Source of the DNA: an uncultured Prevotella sp.
GTDB taxonomy: Bacteria > Bacteroidota > Bacteroidia > Bacteroidales > Bacteroidaceae
Length of the DNA: 64,000 nucleotides
Direction: 5' to 3'
NCBI GenBank assembly: GCA_900771975.1
Contig: CAAGPV010000012.1
Span: 134,733 to 198,732 of the forward strand
Shown here: in pieces, positions 7,679 through 16,882 of the stretch
Position numbering within the stretch: position 1 is the first letter of the stretch
Layout: each line of letters begins with the position of its first letter
Position numbers and translations under genes: made by a program
Notes under the pieces: model-generated
The model's database searches: none
What the model saw: only the letters and a program-made list of their open reading frames with translations
Told to the model about the DNA's origin: nothing

Positions 7679-10441
7679 TTAATGGGCTTCCAACCAGTTA
7701 TTTCCCCATCCACAATCTGCCAATAGCGGTACATTCAGTTGATAGGCTCCCTGCATTTCTTCCATGACGATGCGCTCCACGCGTTCTCGTTCGTCGGGAT
7801 AGACGCTGAAGTTAAGTTCGTCGTGCACTTGAAGTATCATTTTCGAGCGGATGCCTTCTTCCTTGAAGCGACGGTAGATGCGTATCATAGCCACCTTTAT
7901 GATGTCGGCCTCCGATCCTTGTATGGGGGCGTTGATGGCATTGCGTTCGGCAAATCCCCTTACGGTGCCGTTCTTAGAGTTGATGTCGGGCAGGTAGCGG
8001 CGTCGGTGGAAGAGCGTTTCGGCATATCCTTTCTGCCTTACTTCTTCTTTGGCTGCCTCCATATAGGCGTGCACTTTCGGGAAAGTACGGAAGTAGTCGG
8101 CTATCAACGTGCGGGCTTCTCTATTGCTTATCTCCATGCGTTGCGCCAAACCGTAGGTTGTAATGCCGTAGATGATGCCAAAGTTGGCTTGTTTTGCTTT
8201 CTTGCGTTGTTCGGCGCTGACGTTCTCTGGACGTTCGTGCCATATCTTAGCAGCGGTGGCTGCATGGATGTCTTGTCCGTTTTTGAATGCTTCCGTCATG
8301 TTTTCGTCACCGCTGAGGTGGGCCATGATGCGAAGTTCTATCTGTGAATAGTCTGCTGAAAAAAACAGACAACCTTCATCGGGTACGAAGCACTTGCGTA
8401 TTTCCTTTCCGTCATCGTCGCGAACGGGAATGTTCTGAAGGTTAGGGTCGCTCGACGACAGACGCCCTGTAGCGGTTACAGCCTGGTTGAAAGATGTGTG
8501 TATGTGCCCCGTCTTGGGGTTGATGAGCTTTGGAAGAGCGTCAATATAAGTGCTGAGAAGTTTTTTTAACCCTCTGTAAGCCAGTATATCAGAAACGATA
8601 GGCGCCTTCTGTTTGAGTGATTGCAGCACCTCTTCGGATGTAACGTATTGTCCGGTCTTGGTCTTCTTGGGCTTTTCCATTATCTGCATCTTTCCAAAGA
8701 GAATGTCGCCTACTTGCTTAGGACTGCTAATATTGAATTTTTCGCCTGCTTCGTGGTAGATTCGCTCTTCATATTCTGCCATTCGACGTGTGAAAATCTT
8801 TGACGTTTCTTTCAGCGACTCTGTGTCTATGCGCACGCCGTTCAGTTCCATTTCCACTAAGACGGGCACAAGAGGCATCTCTATTTCGTAGAAGAGTTTC
8901 TCGCCGTCTGCCTCTTTCAGTTTTCTTTCCAACAGGTTTTTCAATCTAAGGGTGACGTCGGCATCTTCACAAGCATATTCGTAAATATCTTTGGCTGCGA
9001 GGTCGCGCATGTTTTTCTGCTTGCGTACTTTGGGTCCGATGAGTTGCTCTATGTGTATGGTTTGGTAGTTGAGAAGTGTTTCAGCCATGTAGTCCATGTT
9101 GTGTGCCAGTTCTGGCTGAATGATGTAATGGGCCAACATGGTGTCGAAGAGTTTTCCTTTTACTTCCACACCATAACCGCGTAACACCTCAATGTCGTAT
9201 TTGATGTTTTGCCCAACTTTAGTAATTTTCTCGTCTTCATAAAGAGGTTTAAAGATGTTCACAAGTTTTAAGGCTTCTTTACGATTGCTTGGTAAGGACA
9301 CATAAGCGGCTTGAAATTCCTCTACCGAAAAGCTTAAACCTACCAATTCGGCGTCAATTGCATTGGTGGAAGTGGTCTCTGTGTCTAAACTGAGTGTTTG
9401 TTTTGTCCGTAAAAAGTCATAAAGTTTAATTGCTTCTTCCTCTGTTTCAATGAGTTGATAGTTGTGCTTGGTGTTTTCTAAGCACGAAATACGGGCGTTT
9501 TTTCGCTCTTCTTGCCGGTTGTCGGCAAATTCTGCAAAGAGATCGAGTTGCTTGTTAGCAACTGTTGGAGTTTTTTTAGGATTGTTAAGAAACTTGTTTC
9601 TGAGTGTTTTAAACTCAAGTTCAGAAAACAGTTCGGTGAGTTTTGACTCGTCTGGTTCTGTTCTCTTCAGTTCTTCCAGGTTGAGTTCAACCGGTACGTC
9701 TGTACGTATGGTTGCAAGAAATTTCGACATCTTTATATCGTCTACCGCTTTCTCAACTTTTTCTTTCAGTTTGCCTTTCAGCTCACCCGTGCGTTCCAAC
9801 AGTTGTTCTACGCTTCCAAATTGGTTGATGAGTTTTGCCGCTGTTTTTTCTCCAACGCCTGGACAGCCAGGAAAGTTATCTGCCGAGTCGCCCATCAGTG
9901 CCAACAGATCTATCACTTGGGTAGGGGAGGGTATTCCGAATTTGGCTTCCACCTCTTTTGTTCCCACAATGTCATATCCTCCTCCATGGCGAGGTCGGTA
10001 CATAAACACGTTCGGTTGGATGAGTTGTCCATAGTCCTTGTCGGGTGTGAGCATATAGGTTTCAATCTCTTCTTTGCCTGCTTTGGTGGCCAAAGTGCCA
10101 ATGACGTCATCTGCTTCAAACCCGTCCACTTGTAGGATGGGGATGTGCATGGCTTGAAGAATTTGCTTAATGATGGGCACAGCGGTTTTGATGTCTTCGG
10201 GTGTTTCCTCCCGCTGAGCTTTATAGGCAGGAAAGACTTCATGGCGAAAAGTTTTTCCATGGTCGAAAGCCACTCCTATATAGTCGGGCTTCTCTTTGTT
10301 GATGACTTCTTGAAGGGTGTTGCAGAATCCCATGATGGCCGAAGTGTTCAGTCCTTTCGAGTTGATTCTTGGCGAACGTATGAAGGCATAGTAGGAACGA
10401 TAGATCAATGCATATGCATCGAGCAGGAAAAGTTTTGCCAT
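7679..10441 (-). CDS. polA: DNA polymerase I
   Basis: The 920-residue protein has all three activities. The 5' nuclease (about 1-290) begins LFLLDAYALIYRSYYAF. The 3'-5' exonuclease (about 320-500) has the Asp/Glu pair in LSLDTETTS, so proofreading looks intact. The family A polymerase domain has motif A DYSQIELR, the O helix region with QAKNFGIIYG-like sequence (KQANFGIIYG), and motif C QVHDELN. It acts in replication and repair gap filling. It stands alone and is divergent from the polyprenyl synthase gene. Confidence 0.97.
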   Translation of the reverse strand: MAKLFLLDAYALIYRSYYAFIRSPRINSKGLNTSAIMGFCNTLQEVINKEKPDYIGVAFDHGKTFRHEVFPAYKAQREETPEDIKTAVPIIKQILQAMHIPILQVDGFEADDVIGTLATKAGKEEIETYMLTPDKDYGQLIQPNVFMYRPRHGGGYDIVGTKEVEAKFGIPSPTQVIDLLALMGDSADNFPGCPGVGEKTAAKLINQFGSVEQLLERTGELKGKLKEKVEKAVDDIKMSKFLATIRTDVPVELNLEELKRTEPDESKLTELFSELEFKTLRNKFLNNPKKTPTVANKQLDLFAEFADNRQEERKNARISCLENTKHNYQLIETEEEAIKLYDFLRTKQTLSLDTETTSTNAIDAELVGLSFSVEEFQAAYVSLPSNRKEALKLVNIFKPLYEDEKITKVGQNIKYDIEVLRGYGVEVKGKLFDTMLAHYIIQPELAHNMDYMAETLLNYQTIHIEQLIGPKVRKQKNMRDLAAKDIYEYACEDADVTLRLKNLLERKLKEADGEKLFYEIEMPLVPVLVEMELNGVRIDTESLKETSKIFTRRMAEYEERIYHEAGEKFNISSPKQVGDILFGKMQIMEKPKKTKTGQYVTSEEVLQSLKQKAPIVSDILAYRGLKKLLSTYIDALPKLINPKTGHIHTSFNQAVTATGRLSSSDPNLQNIPVRDDDGKEIRKCFVPDEGCLFFSADYSQIELRIMAHLSGDENMTEAFKNGQDIHAATAAKIWHERPENVSAEQRKKAKQANFGIIYGITTYGLAQRMEISNREARTLIADYFRTFPKVHAYMEAAKEEVRQKGYAETLFHRRRYLPDINSKNGTVRGFAERNAINAPIQGSEADIIKVAMIRIYRRFKEEGIRSKMILQVHDELNFSVYPDERERVERIVMEEMQGAYQLNVPLLADCGWGNNWLEAH

Positions 10442-10477
10442 AAATATTGCTTTTAAGATGTGTAAAATTACTAATTT

Positions 10478-10511
10478 TTTGTCAAAATCTCCGAGAAAAC
10501 TCGTAATTTTG
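10478..10511 (+). promoter_or_regulatory. Promoter of the polyprenyl synthase gene
   Basis: TTTG at 10478-10481 and TAATTTTG at 10504-10511. The 22-base gap is longer than the usual 19, so the -33 assignment is weak. The -7 box lies 17 bases before the ATG at 10529. Confidence 0.5.
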
Positions 10512-10528
10512 TATCAAATTTCATTTGC

Positions 10529-11506
10529 ATGGATTACCTTTCGCTCATCAAGAAACCCATAGAAAAGGAGCTCTTAGGCTTTATTGATATGTTTAACGGG
10601 TCGTTAGAACATGATGACGGACTGCTTCAGCAGGCCTTAAACCATATTCGTCAACGGGCTGGCAAGCGTATGCGCCCTATGCTTATTTTGTTGATGGCTA
10701 AGAATTTCGGTGAAATCACCGATGTTACTCTGCATGCAGCCGTTGGTCTTGAGCTTTTGCATACAGCATCTTTGGTTCACGATGATGTGGTGGACGAAAG
10801 TGCTGAGCGAAGAGGTCAGGCCAGTGTAAATGCCGTTTATGACAACAAGGTGGCTGTGTTGGTGGGTGATTACATTCTTTCTACGGCACTTCTTCATGTC
10901 AGCTACACCCACAGGGAGGTTATTGTGCGTTATTTGGCGCAGTTGGGTCGCACCCTTTCTGACGGAGAAATCCTTCAATTGTCGAACATTCGCAACCTTG
11001 ATATTTCTGAAAACGTTTACTATCAAGTTATTAAACAGAAGACGGCTGCCTTGTTTGAAGCCTGTGCCGGCATTGGTGCATTGAGTACTGGTGCGAACGA
11101 TGCCGATTTTATAGCTGCCAAACAGTTTGGACAGAATTTAGGGATGATTTTCCAAATACGCGATGATATCTTCGATTATTATGAAGATCCACGTATTGGT
11201 AAACCTACAGGCAATGATATGGCAGAGGGAAAGCTTACTTTGCCGGTTATCTATGCACTCAATCATACGCAAGATGCAGCTATGTTGGCCTTGGCACGCA
11301 AAGTGAAAGAGGGTAGTGTGACCAAAGAGGAAATTAACCGCTTGGTGGCTTTTGCCAAAGAGCAAGGCGGCATTGACTATGCAGACAAGGTGATGTGGCG
11401 TTTACATGCCCAATCTGAGCAGTTTTTACAGGAAAAAGTAAGCTCTCTTTCCCTTCGTCAGGCCTTTAAAGCATACCTTGACTTTGTCATTGAACGTGCA
11501 CTTTAA
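10529..11506 (+). CDS. All-trans polyprenyl diphosphate synthase
   Basis: The 325-residue protein belongs to the trans-isoprenyl diphosphate synthase family. Both Asp-rich motifs are present: LVHDDVVDES (FARM) and IRDDIFDYYED (SARM), with GKRMRPML upstream for substrate binding. It condenses isopentenyl diphosphate onto allylic primers, probably to make the side chain of menaquinone. That would link it to the quinone pool used by SdhCAB in this window. The exact chain length cannot be read from sequence; IspB-like octaprenyl synthases are the nearest description. Confidence 0.9.
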   Translation: MDYLSLIKKPIEKELLGFIDMFNGSLEHDDGLLQQALNHIRQRAGKRMRPMLILLMAKNFGEITDVTLHAAVGLELLHTASLVHDDVVDESAERRGQASVNAVYDNKVAVLVGDYILSTALLHVSYTHREVIVRYLAQLGRTLSDGEILQLSNIRNLDISENVYYQVIKQKTAALFEACAGIGALSTGANDADFIAAKQFGQNLGMIFQIRDDIFDYYEDPRIGKPTGNDMAEGKLTLPVIYALNHTQDAAMLALARKVKEGSVTKEEINRLVAFAKEQGGIDYADKVMWRLHAQSEQFLQEKVSSLSLRQAFKAYLDFVIERAL

Positions 11507-11542
11507 AGACTTTTATAACCTTTTGTAAATCAGTAACTTAAC

Positions 11543-11635
11543 TATTACCTTCTAAAACCGGCTTTTTTAGCTGCTAAAATGCCGTGTTTTAGCTCTTAAA
11601 ATACGGCATTTTAGGATGTAAAACGTAGGGTCTTG
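11543..11635. repeat. 22-bp-unit dispersed repeat, copy B (4 units)
   Basis: Units start at 11543, 11565, 11587 and 11609. The linkers GCCGTG and TACGGCA of neighbouring units are complementary, giving a 16-bp stem (one mismatch) around TTTTAGCTCTTAAAA. It lies between the 3' ends of the polyprenyl synthase gene and the pseudogene. Confidence 0.85.
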
Positions 11636-11739
11636 TTTTTCAACAGTTAAGGGTGAGAATTTTTTGCGGTGCATTTCTCTAACTGAAAAATGGATTTATA
11701 GGTTTTGAAAAGTTTCATCAAGGTTCGATGAAATGGCGT

Positions 11740-12495
11740 TTATCGTATGTTGACCTTCAAGGTTTTGTCCTAATTTTTGATGATGTAAATGCCATTTGAA
11801 AGGTTTTCTGTTGAAGTGTCGACCAATTATCCGCTAATGTTGTAAATGGGGCTTACATCGCTTTTATTTATGCTTTCAGAGACCCTTATTACCATCTACA
11901 ACGGTTGTCTATTCATCGTCTGTTGTCCGTTTGCTTTTCTTATGGGTGTTATTGGCTTTATACCATTTATAAGTGATGCAACTATCTACAAACCGTTAAG
12001 ATATTCATAGGCGGCTTTTAGCTGGTTGTTTTTCCCTGCATCGTCAACTTTACTACCTTAGTAGTCACCCTTTAGGGTGGTGTTGCCTTATTCGTCTGTT
12101 GTCAACTCCACTCTTTTGTAGGTTTTCTCGCCTGCTGCATAAGCATTGGTTTGTATTTTGTAGCTGTTGTTTTCGTCTGTTTAGGTCTGTGTTATGTCTT
12201 CGCTGTAGCTTCTCCCTTTCCTATTTGCATCCATGATTGTGTACCAATAGCTTGTTTTCCTGTTCTTCTTCCCATTCACCGTTGTTGTAGTTATAATTTG
12301 TGGTGTGTGGGGCTATGTTGGGCATCTTCGTTGTTACTTTCCACCTTTGCCCTGCTAAGGTTTTTAAAGTTAACAAGTTTGCTTAGCGTTTTGGTAAGTT
12401 TTACAATCTATTCTTGGTGTTCCCATGTCTGCGAATAGGCAAAAAAGGGGAGAAATGCTAAAGCGACGACAACTGTTTTAGATGTTTTTTTTCAT
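11740..12495 (-). pseudogene. Decayed secreted-protein gene with a sorting-like C-terminal tail
   Basis: Read leftward from the ATG at 12495, a frameshift in an A run leads into a clear signal peptide (KTSKTVVVALAFLPFFAYSQ) in the next frame. Further frameshifts and at least eight in-frame stops follow. The last frame ends with ESINKSDVSPIYNISG, stop, LVDTSTENLSNGIYIIKN, stop, DKTLKVNIR. That is the same tail type found on intact secreted proteins here. Internal pieces such as AGEKTYKRVELTTDE are readable. The layout resembles short secreted Prevotella proteins (possibly DUF3836-like, not certain). A hairpin at 11712-11732 (TTTCATC/GATGAAA) may be its old terminator. Confidence 0.8.
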
Positions 12496-12589
12496 CTTCT
12501 TTTGTGGTTTTTGATGCATTAAAATTTTCGTTTATACATCTAACCAATACCTCTGTTTTGTCTTAACGGTTTCTCGTTACGTGTAGCTT

Positions 12590-13534
12590 TTAGAAAAATT
12601 TGGTTTCTTTGCCTACTATCTCGCTCAGCAATAGGTTAGCCAGTCGGCTCGTACCTAAGCGGAAATAATAGTTGGTCAGCCACTTTTTGCCCAATACCTC
12701 TTTTACGATGGTGTAGTAGATGATGGCATCCATCACTGTGTTGATTCCACCTGCAGGCTTGAAACCTATCTGTATGCCAGTTTCGTCATAGTATTCCTTG
12801 ATGGCTTGGCACATAACGTAGGCAGCTTCTGGTGTGGCGCTTACCTTCTCTTTTCCTGTGCTTGTCTTGATATAGTCGGCACCTGCATACATCGACAGAA
12901 TAGCCGCTTTCTTGATATTGCTGGCGGTTTTCAGATCACCTGTTTCGAGAATGACTTTCATGGGAACTTCCCCACAGGTTTGTTTCAGTTCGTTGATGTC
13001 ATCACAAAGTCCTTCATAGTCGCCTGAAAGGAATTTTCCCACCGGCATTACGATGTCTACGTTGGTTGCTCCGTCTTTTATGGCCAGGGCGGTTTCGATG
13101 GTTTTCACTTCCATAAAGGTTTGCGAGGATGGAAAAGCGCCAGAAACTACCGCCACTTCTACACCATCCACTTCCAATGATTGGGCTACTATGTTTGCAA
13201 AGCATGGATAAACGCAGATGGTAGCAACGTGTGGTAATTCTGGATAGGCACTGTCGAAGTCGTTAACGCGTTCTGTCATGGCCAAAATGCTCTCTTCTGA
13301 GTCTGTGGTATGGAGCGATGTGAGTTCCACCGAGCCCATTAGGAATTTCTTCACTTCAGGTGTGTCGTTCTCAGGCACTTTTTCCATGATGATTTTCTGT
13401 ACGGTTTGGCGTATTTCTTCATCGTTAAGTATGGTGTTGTATTTGCTCAAAGCCTGGTCGTACTTGCTTTTTGGCAGTTCCATACGTATGCGTTTCAGTT
13501 TTCCGTCGTTGCTTGTTGAAGTTTCGTTTGCCAT
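12590..13534 (-). CDS. deoC: Deoxyribose-phosphate aldolase
   Basis: The 314-residue protein cleaves 2-deoxyribose 5-phosphate to glyceraldehyde 3-phosphate and acetaldehyde in deoxynucleoside catabolism. The Schiff-base lysine is seen in GADYIKTSTGK and a second conserved lysine in IGFKPAGGI. It is longer than the 220-260 residues of common bacterial enzymes, with an extra N-terminal segment of about 80 residues. It is the last gene of the leftward run after mazG (28-base gap). Confidence 0.93.
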   Translation of the reverse strand: MANETSTSNDGKLKRIRMELPKSKYDQALSKYNTILNDEEIRQTVQKIIMEKVPENDTPEVKKFLMGSVELTSLHTTDSEESILAMTERVNDFDSAYPELPHVATICVYPCFANIVAQSLEVDGVEVAVVSGAFPSSQTFMEVKTIETALAIKDGATNVDIVMPVGKFLSGDYEGLCDDINELKQTCGEVPMKVILETGDLKTASNIKKAAILSMYAGADYIKTSTGKEKVSATPEAAYVMCQAIKEYYDETGIQIGFKPAGGINTVMDAIIYYTIVKEVLGKKWLTNYYFRLGTSRLANLLLSEIVGKETKFF

Positions 13535-13562
13535 AATTGTAAGTTGTTATTTATGATGTTTT

Positions 13563-13886
13563 TTATCTTAATTTTTCGTTGTTTTTATGACGGGTGCCAT
13601 CGCGTTGTGTCTTCTTCTCAATGCTCTTTTCAAGTTCTTTCGTAAGGTCTATACCCGTTTGGTTGGCCAGGCAAATTAGCACCCACAATATGTCAGCCAT
13701 TTCTTCGCCCAAGTTGGCTTCTTCTCCTGCTTTGAAACTCTGCTCGCCATACTTGCGGGCTATCACCCGTGCCAACTCGCCCACTTCTTCGGTGAGACAT
13801 GCCATGTTGGTAAGCTCGTTGAAGTAACGTACTCCGTAGGTCTTTATCCACTGGTCTACTGCTTGTTGTGCTTCTGCTATAGTCAT
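13563..13886 (-). CDS. MazG-like nucleotide pyrophosphohydrolase
   Basis: The 107-residue protein has the all-alpha NTP pyrophosphatase signature: EEVGELARVIARK and LGEEMADILWVLI supply the acidic metal-binding residues. It probably hydrolyses non-canonical or excess nucleoside triphosphates. It starts 6 bases after the dtd stop and is surely cotranscribed with it. It has a single MazG domain, unlike full-length MazG. Confidence 0.88.
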   Translation of the reverse strand: MTIAEAQQAVDQWIKTYGVRYFNELTNMACLTEEVGELARVIARKYGEQSFKAGEEANLGEEMADILWVLICLANQTGIDLTKELEKSIEKKTQRDGTRHKNNEKLR

Positions 13887-13892
13887 GTTTGC

Positions 13893-14345
13893 TTACTCTT
13901 TATTCTTGGTGTCCATACAGATGGTGACAGGCCCGTCGTTGAGAAGAAGAACCTTCATGTCGGCTCCAAATTCTCCTGTCTGCACTTGTTTTCCCATCTT
14001 TTCGGTCAACTTACGACAGAACTGTTCATAGAGTGGGATAGATATTTCATGTTTGGCAGCCCTTATCCAGCTTGGGCGGTTGCCTTTTTTGTAGCTGGCA
14101 AAGAGTGTAAATTGGCTTACCACTAAGGCTTCTCCGCCTACATCTGCCACAGACAGGTTCATGACGTGTTGATCGTCGTCGAAGATACGCAATCCGACAA
14201 TCTTTCTTACCAGCCAGTCTATGTCTTCGTCTCCGTCCTTTTCTTCTATGCCTAAAAGGATGAGAAGTCCTTGGCCGATGGATGACTTTGTCTTGCCGTC
14301 AATTGTTACCGAGGCGTGCTGTACGCGTTGAATCACTACTCTCAT
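13893..14345 (-). CDS. dtd: D-aminoacyl-tRNA deacylase
   Basis: The 150-residue DTD-fold enzyme removes D-amino acids wrongly attached to tRNA. Both active-site motifs are seen: SQFTLFAS and the Gly-cisPro block NDGPVTI. The start MRVVIQRVQHASVTIDG is the family's usual N terminus. A -7 box TATATTTG (14350-14357) lies only 4 bases before the ATG, so this promoter would give a nearly leaderless mRNA. Confidence 0.95.
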   Translation of the reverse strand: MRVVIQRVQHASVTIDGKTKSSIGQGLLILLGIEEKDGDEDIDWLVRKIVGLRIFDDDQHVMNLSVADVGGEALVVSQFTLFASYKKGNRPSWIRAAKHEISIPLYEQFCRKLTEKMGKQVQTGEFGADMKVLLLNDGPVTICMDTKNKE

Positions 14346-14349
14346 TTTG

Positions 14350-14357
14350 CAAATATA
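14350..14357 (-). promoter_or_regulatory. -7 box at dtd, 4 bases from the start codon
   Basis: TATATTTG on the minus strand is followed by CAAA and the ATG. No TTTG is found 18-20 bases upstream. If used, transcription would begin at or just inside the start codon. Confidence 0.5.
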
Positions 14358-14370
14358 GTGAAAATATTGG

Positions 14371-16212
14371 TTATTTAGTCTTGGAAGGATGAAAATAATT
14401 GTAGACTATCGTCGCTTTAGCAGGTTTTATAATAGCTGCAATACTCTGATAATCAGACTGTTGTATGGCTTTAACGGTTTTGAAGGTTGCCAATAGTGTC
14501 TCTTTTGTTTTCTCGCCAATACCTTTTATATCGTCCAGTTCGCTGTGTAGAGCATGTTTTGACCGCTTGTTTCGGTGGTAGGTAATGGCATAGCGGTGTA
14601 CTTCGTCCTGCATTTGCGTTAGCACATGGAAGAGTTCACTGTTTGTTTTCAGTCCAATCACCTGCGGAGGGTTGCCAAAGAGCAGCTCGTTGGTGCGATG
14701 CCGGTTGTCTTTTGCGAGTCCGGCTATTGGTATATTTAGGTTTAATTCTCCTTCAACCACGTCTCTCACCACGTCCATTTGTCCTTTACCACCATCTGTA
14801 ATGATGAGGTCGGGCAGGGTTGTGCCTTCTTCTTTCATTCTGGTGTAACGCCTGCGCACTACCTCCTTCATTGATGCATAGTCGTCAGGACCTGTAACTG
14901 TCTTTATAATGTACTTTCTGTAGTCTTTCTTGGAGGGCTTCATTCCTTTGAAAACCACACAACCGGCCACTGCATCCGTACCCGATATATTGGAATTGTC
15001 AAAACATTCTATATGATAGGGTAGCTTTGTCAATCCCAATTTGTTTTTTAACTCAGTCATAAGTCGTGTTTGTTTCTGTTCGGGATTGAGCTTTTCGGCT
15101 TGTTTAAGACGGTCAAATTTGTACTGCTTGGCGTTCATTAACGACAGTTCCAATAAGTGGTGCTTGTCACCCCGTTGTGGTATGAAAAACTCTGCACCTT
15201 TAATCTTAAAGTCAAGAGGGAACGGAATGATTATCTCTCGCGCTTTGCTGGCAAATCGTTCGCGTATTTCAGGAATGGCATCGTTAAGAAGTTCTTCGTC
15301 AGTCTCGTCGAGTTTGCGTTTATATTCGTAGGTAAAGCTTTGATTGATGGCCCCGTTGGTCACGTGAATGTAGTTGATAAAGGCGTTTTTGTGTTGTTCG
15401 TCGTCCACAATGGTGAATACATCGACGTCTGTTATGGTATGACTGACTATCTCACTTTTGGCAGCAAAGCCTTCCAATGCAAGGTATCGTTGCTTCAAGT
15501 TCTCAGCTTCTTCAAATTTTAATTCCTCTGCCGCTTTCTGCATGTCGGCATATAGTATCCTTTGTAGCTCTCTTGTGTTACCCTTTAGTAACTCTCTTGC
15601 CTGGGCAATGCACGCTTGATAGTCTTCATAGCTTTGTTTGTTGATGCAAGGACCCAAACAGTTGTGTATGTGAAATTCAAGACAGGCCTTGTATTTGCCT
15701 GCTTTTATTCCTTCGAGGGTGATAGGGAAGTGGCAAGAACGTGGTTTGTAGAGTTTCTTTATGATGCTTAATATTGCATACATGCTGCCTATATGGCTAT
15801 AAGGACCATAATAGTTTCCAGTGCGTTTGTTAATGGTTCTGGTCTTGAAGATGCGAGGATAGACTTCCTTGGTTACGCAAATGCTTGGATAGGTCTTGCC
15901 GTCTTTTAGTAGAACGTTGTATTTTGGCTTGTATTGCTTGATTAGCTGATTCTCAATTAGCAGTGCATCTTCTTCTGTGTTTACCACTGAATAACTAATA
16001 TCCCATATCTTCGAGACCAGAACCTTTGTTTTATATCTGTCGACTTCCTTGTGGAAATAAGAAGAAACACGGCTCTTTAGCCGCTTGGCTTTACCTACAT
16101 ATATTATGGTGTGGTCTTTGTCATAGTATTGGTAGGTGCCTGGCTTCTCAGGCATACTTAGCACTATGCCCTTAAGATAGGCCAAACGACGTTCATTTTC
16201 TTCTTTAGTCAT
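14371..16212 (-). CDS. uvrC: Excinuclease ABC subunit C
   Basis: The 613-residue nucleotide excision repair nuclease has an N-terminal GIY-YIG domain (PGTYQYYDKDHTIIYVGKAKRLKSR) for the 3' incision. A UVR motif that binds UvrB lies near 200-240, an RNase H-like domain for the 5' incision begins near HIECFDNSNISGTDAVAG, and helix-hairpin-helix motifs sit at the end (DDIKGIGEKTKETLL). The length is normal. A parS site lies 40-55 bases upstream of its start. Confidence 0.96.
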   Translation of the reverse strand: MTKEENERRLAYLKGIVLSMPEKPGTYQYYDKDHTIIYVGKAKRLKSRVSSYFHKEVDRYKTKVLVSKIWDISYSVVNTEEDALLIENQLIKQYKPKYNVLLKDGKTYPSICVTKEVYPRIFKTRTINKRTGNYYGPYSHIGSMYAILSIIKKLYKPRSCHFPITLEGIKAGKYKACLEFHIHNCLGPCINKQSYEDYQACIAQARELLKGNTRELQRILYADMQKAAEELKFEEAENLKQRYLALEGFAAKSEIVSHTITDVDVFTIVDDEQHKNAFINYIHVTNGAINQSFTYEYKRKLDETDEELLNDAIPEIRERFASKAREIIIPFPLDFKIKGAEFFIPQRGDKHHLLELSLMNAKQYKFDRLKQAEKLNPEQKQTRLMTELKNKLGLTKLPYHIECFDNSNISGTDAVAGCVVFKGMKPSKKDYRKYIIKTVTGPDDYASMKEVVRRRYTRMKEEGTTLPDLIITDGGKGQMDVVRDVVEGELNLNIPIAGLAKDNRHRTNELLFGNPPQVIGLKTNSELFHVLTQMQDEVHRYAITYHRNKRSKHALHSELDDIKGIGEKTKETLLATFKTVKAIQQSDYQSIAAIIKPAKATIVYNYFHPSKTK

Positions 16213-16251
16213 TTCTTTAAAAGTCTTATACTGAGCGAGTTTTAACGCTTT

Positions 16252-16267
16252 CGTTTCACGTGAAACA
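16252..16267. promoter_or_regulatory. parS site 1 (ParB binding)
   Basis: CGTTTCACGTGAAACA matches the near-universal bacterial parS TGTTTCACGTGAAACA at 15 of 16 bases. It lies between apt and uvrC. Its reverse complement is identical to the second site at 16853-16868. Confidence 0.9.
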
Positions 16268-16287
16268 TTAACTTATCTCTTGCGAAA

Positions 16288-16818
16288 TTAAAGCTGAAGC
16301 AAGGTTGTGATTTCTACGTCATTGTCAAATTTGCTCCTTCCGTTAAGATTCTCATTAACGAGTTCGATAATGAAATTGCAATAGACTTTCTTTGGGTGAA
16401 ACTTCTTTACGAGGTCACAAGCTGCTTTCATAGTGCCTCCGGTCGCCAAAAGGTCGTCGTGTAATAACACTACATCGTTTTCGTTAATGGCATCTTTGTG
16501 GATTTCAATGGTGTCTATGCCATATTCTTTGGCGTAGCTTTCTTGTACGGTCTCGCATGGTAGCTTGCCGGGTTTGCGACAGAGAACGACACCGGCGCCC
16601 AAACGGGTGGCCAAAGCACTTGACATTACGAACCCACGACTTTCAATTCCAACAATTTTTGTGATGCCCTTGTCTTTGTAGAGGTCGAACATCTCGTCTG
16701 AAATCTCCTTTAAACACTCCGCGTTTTTAAACAACGTGGTTACGTCACGGAAGTTAACACCTTTGATTGGCCAATCGGGTATAGAACGAAGATTGGCAAG
16801 TAAGAGTTTGTTATTCAT
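16288..16818 (-). CDS. apt: Adenine phosphoribosyltransferase
   Basis: The 176-residue enzyme converts adenine and PRPP to AMP. It has the PRPP-binding loop VLLHDDLLATGGTMKAA and the conserved GIESRGF. The start at 16818 (MNNKLLLANL) is preferred: the longer frame to 16860 would reach to within a few bases of the second parS site and has no family support. It is flanked by parS sites on both sides. Confidence 0.95.
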   Translation of the reverse strand: MNNKLLLANLRSIPDWPIKGVNFRDVTTLFKNAECLKEISDEMFDLYKDKGITKIVGIESRGFVMSSALATRLGAGVVLCRKPGKLPCETVQESYAKEYGIDTIEIHKDAINENDVVLLHDDLLATGGTMKAACDLVKKFHPKKVYCNFIIELVNENLNGRSKFDNDVEITTLLQL

Positions 16819-16852
16819 TATCTGATAGTTATAAAGTTTGTTTAAATGTATT

Positions 16853-16868
16853 TGTTTCACGTGAAACG
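16853..16868. promoter_or_regulatory. parS site 2 (ParB binding)
   Basis: TGTTTCACGTGAAACG matches the parS consensus at 15 of 16 bases and is the exact reverse complement of site 1, 601 bases away. It lies in the mnmG-apt gap. Confidence 0.9.
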
Positions 16869-16882
16869 GCTTCCTAAAAGAC

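Noticed and set aside
12151..12438. 95-codon hydrophobic, Cys-rich plus-strand frame in the 11.5-12.6 kb gap
   Set aside because: The opposite strand carries a decayed secreted-protein gene with a signal peptide and tail. The plus frame is its antisense and lacks a promoter.
15361..15376. Third parS-like site (TCACGTGAA core) in uvrC
   Set aside because: Only the central nine bases match, with six mismatches in the arms, and it lies in coding sequence.
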